NCBI GenBank assembly: GCA_033856235.1
Contig: JAWVFI010000081.1
Span: 36,220-100,219 of the forward strand
DNA: 64,000 nucleotides
Direction of reading: 5' to 3'
DNA from: DASXRU01 sp033856235
GTDB taxonomy: Bacteria; Acidobacteriota; Blastocatellia; Pyrinomonadales; Pyrinomonadaceae
How positions within the stretch are numbered: the first letter of the stretch is position 1; every line of letters begins with the position of its first letter. Positions 62,040 through 64,000 of this stretch are shown here, piece after piece. The translations under genes and the position numbers were made by a program. The notes below the pieces were generated by a model. The model was not told the DNA's origin. It saw nothing but the letters and a program-made list of their open reading frames with translations, and made no database searches.

Positions 62040-63251
62040 TTAGGGTTTTTTGGCTGTTACATCGGCCACTAGACCTTGATACACGCGGAGCAGCGACTGG
62101 ACGTAAGCTGCCGGGGAAAACCTTTCGGTAACATGTATTGCGGCTGCCCTACCGAGCTTCTGAGCCAACGCCGTATCCGTCAGCACTTGATTGATAGCTT
62201 GAGCGAGACTTTCGCAATCGCTTGGGGCGACTAGAATAGTGGTTTGATCGTTGATGGCGATCTCCGGCACGCCACCCACCGCAGTGGCGATCACAGGTAA
62301 GCCCGCCGCCATCGCTTCCAACAGGACGTTCGGGGAGCCCTCGCTATGCGATGGCAGAACCAGCGCATCGGCGACTGCGTAGTAAGGCGAGATATCGTCG
62401 ACGTGGCCGGTGAAGAGTACATACGCCTTAAGTCCATTCTGCAATACCGCACGCTCAAGTCGGTCCCGTTCAGGGCCCTCGCCAACAATGAGGAGCTTAA
62501 AGTTCAAACCGGGGTTCAACTTGCGGAGGATGGCGATCGCATCGACGAGATCCCGTTGGCCTTTCTCGCGAGAGAGCCGACCGACAGTAAGGAGTATTCG
62601 CTCGCCATTAACGATCTCAAGCCGCTTTCTTAACGCGCGCTTCGAGTCTTCAGATACCGCAGGGGGCGCGGCCACGGAGTTGTGACATACAGTGATGCGA
62701 GTTCGTTCCACGCCCGCGTGCGATAATTGTTCCGCAAAAGGTCCACAGACAGTGATCACTCTGGTTGCAGACGGCAGCGACCAACGATTCAATTGATTGT
62801 AGCCGCGCATCTTCAAGTCTGTAGTCGTGTATCCGTGATGGTAAGCTACCCAGGGATACTTGTGGCCAATACCGCAAATTTTCGCAAGGAAGTGGGATTT
62901 GACCATGTGCGTTTGGACGATGTCGGGCGCACGGCGGGCGACAATCCGGCGCAATTGCCTAATTGCCCGTGGATCAAAGCGGAAGCGTTCGGAAATAACA
63001 TCGACTTCAACGCCCAAAGCTCGTGCGGCCGTTATGAAAGCATTGGGATGAAGTTCTGAATTTGGAGTTAGATTCTCGTGTTCTGCCCCGCCTGGTTCCC
63101 GATGGAAAGTAACTATGGATAATTCCAAACTCGGTATTTGGTCCTGGAACTCGGGCGAACGCAAGAGACGAAAGAAATTCAGGAGGTTCTTGGCTGGGCC
63201 CGTGACCGTGGTCGCTTCGATCACACACAGAAGTTTGATCTTTGAGATCAT
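62040..63251 (-). CDS. Family 4 glycosyltransferase
   Basis: A 403-residue GT-B enzyme. The N-terminal strand KIKLLCVIEATTVTGPAKNL, the central WVAYHHGYTTTDLKMRGYNQ and GVERTRITVCHNSV hinge precede the donor domain with LTVGRLSREKGQRDLVDA, LLIVGEGPERDRLE and LPSHSEGSPNVLLEAMAAG, a clean E-x7-E site. ATG 63251. It is transcribed towards lower coordinates together with the GT2 gene. The divergent upstream region of 238 bases separates it from the secreted-protein gene at 63490 and must hold both promoters. Confidence 0.9.
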   Translation of the reverse strand: MISKIKLLCVIEATTVTGPAKNLLNFFRLLRSPEFQDQIPSLELSIVTFHREPGGAEHENLTPNSELHPNAFITAARALGVEVDVISERFRFDPRAIRQLRRIVARRAPDIVQTHMVKSHFLAKICGIGHKYPWVAYHHGYTTTDLKMRGYNQLNRWSLPSATRVITVCGPFAEQLSHAGVERTRITVCHNSVAAPPAVSEDSKRALRKRLEIVNGERILLTVGRLSREKGQRDLVDAIAILRKLNPGLNFKLLIVGEGPERDRLERAVLQNGLKAYVLFTGHVDDISPYYAVADALVLPSHSEGSPNVLLEAMAAGLPVIATAVGGVPEIAINDQTTILVAPSDCESLAQAINQVLTDTALAQKLGRAAAIHVTERFSPAAYVQSLLRVYQGLVADVTAKKP

Positions 63252-63489
63252 TAGCAGAATATGATGTTGTGAACGCCGGAACCCGACTCTCTACCGAACG
63301 TCTGTCGCTTCTTTCATAATGGCATGAAGCAGCACTTCCTAGAAATAGAATAGAAGGATAATTGGCATTATCTCTGGATTAATGAGCGACCAAAGAATTC
63401 ACAAGTTGCCCTGCCCGCTCATTGACGCTGCAAAGCGCGTTGTTCTAACGGTAAATCGGGCCACGCCACCAGCGTCCTATCCTAGTCAG

Positions 63490-64000
63490 ATGCAATCACA
63501 CTCTTTGCAAAAAGCCGTAGTGGTGGCCCTCACGAGTTTCCTCGCTGCGGGTCTCTTACTCGACGCCCGGGGAAGGGTGTCTGGGCAGTCCCAAGTGCGT
63601 CAGAGAGGTTCTGCGGACACCACGCCATCGGTTCTCTTACCAACTGGCGCGCTAGTGGTCTATCCGAATGCCCAGGTAGGTTTCATTTGCGGACCGCAAT
63701 TGAAATCAGGAAGCACGCTCAATCCGGCACCATGGTTCGATGCTACGGCACGCAGTATGGGCATCATTCTGGGCGAACGGTCTCCTCGGATCGCGCCGTT
63801 CGGCCCGATGGCCCTTGATCGGCAAACTAAGGAATGGCGAAATGTGATCACGGGTCGGGTCTCCGTCGCCGCGCAGGGCACGATCGTCACAGGTTGGGGA
63901 ACAGGGTTCACGCGGGACGTCGATGCGAACGGACCGGGGCCGGATTTTAACGGGCGGATGCGAATCCGGGACGGGGCGGGGGTAGAACGAAGTGTCCAGG
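63490..64000 (+). CDS. Secreted protein of unknown function, N-terminal part (cut by window end)
   Basis: From ATG 63490 the frame stays open for 170 codons to the window edge. It begins with a likely signal peptide (KAVVVALTSFLAAGLLL, then a polar stretch after RGRVSGQS). The remainder is rich in Gly, Pro and Thr, with VLLPTGALVVYPNAQVGF, RQTKEWRNVITGRVSVAAQG and TRDVDANGPGPDFNGR; no known domain was recognised. It starts divergently from the GT4 gene. It is probably exported to the envelope or beyond; the rest of the gene lies outside the window. Confidence 0.6.
   Translation, partial: MQSHSLQKAVVVALTSFLAAGLLLDARGRVSGQSQVRQRGSADTTPSVLLPTGALVVYPNAQVGFICGPQLKSGSTLNPAPWFDATARSMGIILGERSPRIAPFGPMALDRQTKEWRNVITGRVSVAAQGTIVTGWGTGFTRDVDANGPGPDFNGRMRIRDGAGVERSVQ

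Noticed and set aside
1..64000. tRNA, rRNA, CRISPR array, insertion-sequence transposase or prophage genes
   Set aside because: No sequence with their hallmarks was recognised anywhere in the window.

Overview
The window reads as a chromosomal segment of a GC-moderate, Gram-negative environmental bacterium. Secreted proteins built from HYR and DUF11 modules, parallel beta-helix proteins and a large polysaccharide locus suggest Acidobacteriota, perhaps Blastocatellia. This is inferred from protein style only, because no rRNA or tRNA gene is present.

Region 1 (about 1-17336) is entirely on the minus strand. Its low-coordinate end holds a methyltransferase cut by the window edge, a polyprenyl-phosphate glycosyltransferase, a polytopic membrane protein, a B12-binding-type radical SAM protein and an ABC-2 polysaccharide permease with no ATPase beside it. 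Next comes a surface-protein island: four paralogous secreted beta-helix proteins, two proteins of about 1030 residues with DUF11 and HYR modules, and one small secreted protein. Matched -35/-10 promoters, a duplicated 5' leader, intrinsic terminators and a REPIN-like repeat are visible here.

Region 2 (about 17639-61005) is almost entirely on the plus strand and is an exopolysaccharide/O-antigen-type locus. It holds RmlB and RmlD; a Wzc-type chain-length/tyrosine-kinase protein; a WbpD-WbpB-WbpE-like trio for a diacetamido-uronic acid; a GDP-mannose 3,5-epimerase homologue; RmlA; and another sugar-nucleotide SDR. It also has about seven glycosyltransferases, a GT-C-type membrane protein, a WecA-type initiating transferase fused to a FlaA1-like N-terminal half, two O-antigen-ligase/polymerase-type proteins and a Wzx flippase. 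Two class-II amidotransferases, a formyltransferase, a truncated deacetylase-like remnant, an alkaline-phosphatase-fold protein lacking expected metal ligands, an acyl-CoA ligase and several methyltransferases complete it. A sigma-region-4-like regulator lies inside the locus behind an ACTTGT inverted-repeat region, and a small zinc-finger gene lies on the opposite strand just before it.

Region 3 (about 61075-64000) has two minus-strand glycosyltransferases and, divergently, the start of a secreted protein cut by the window end.

The set fits Wzx/Wzy-type assembly: sugar nucleotides are made, the WecA-like fusion loads the lipid carrier, glycosyltransferases extend the unit, modifying enzymes decorate it, Wzx flips it, and the ligase-type proteins with Wzc polymerise it. 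An outer-membrane Wza, RmlC and an ABC ATPase were not found and may lie outside the window.
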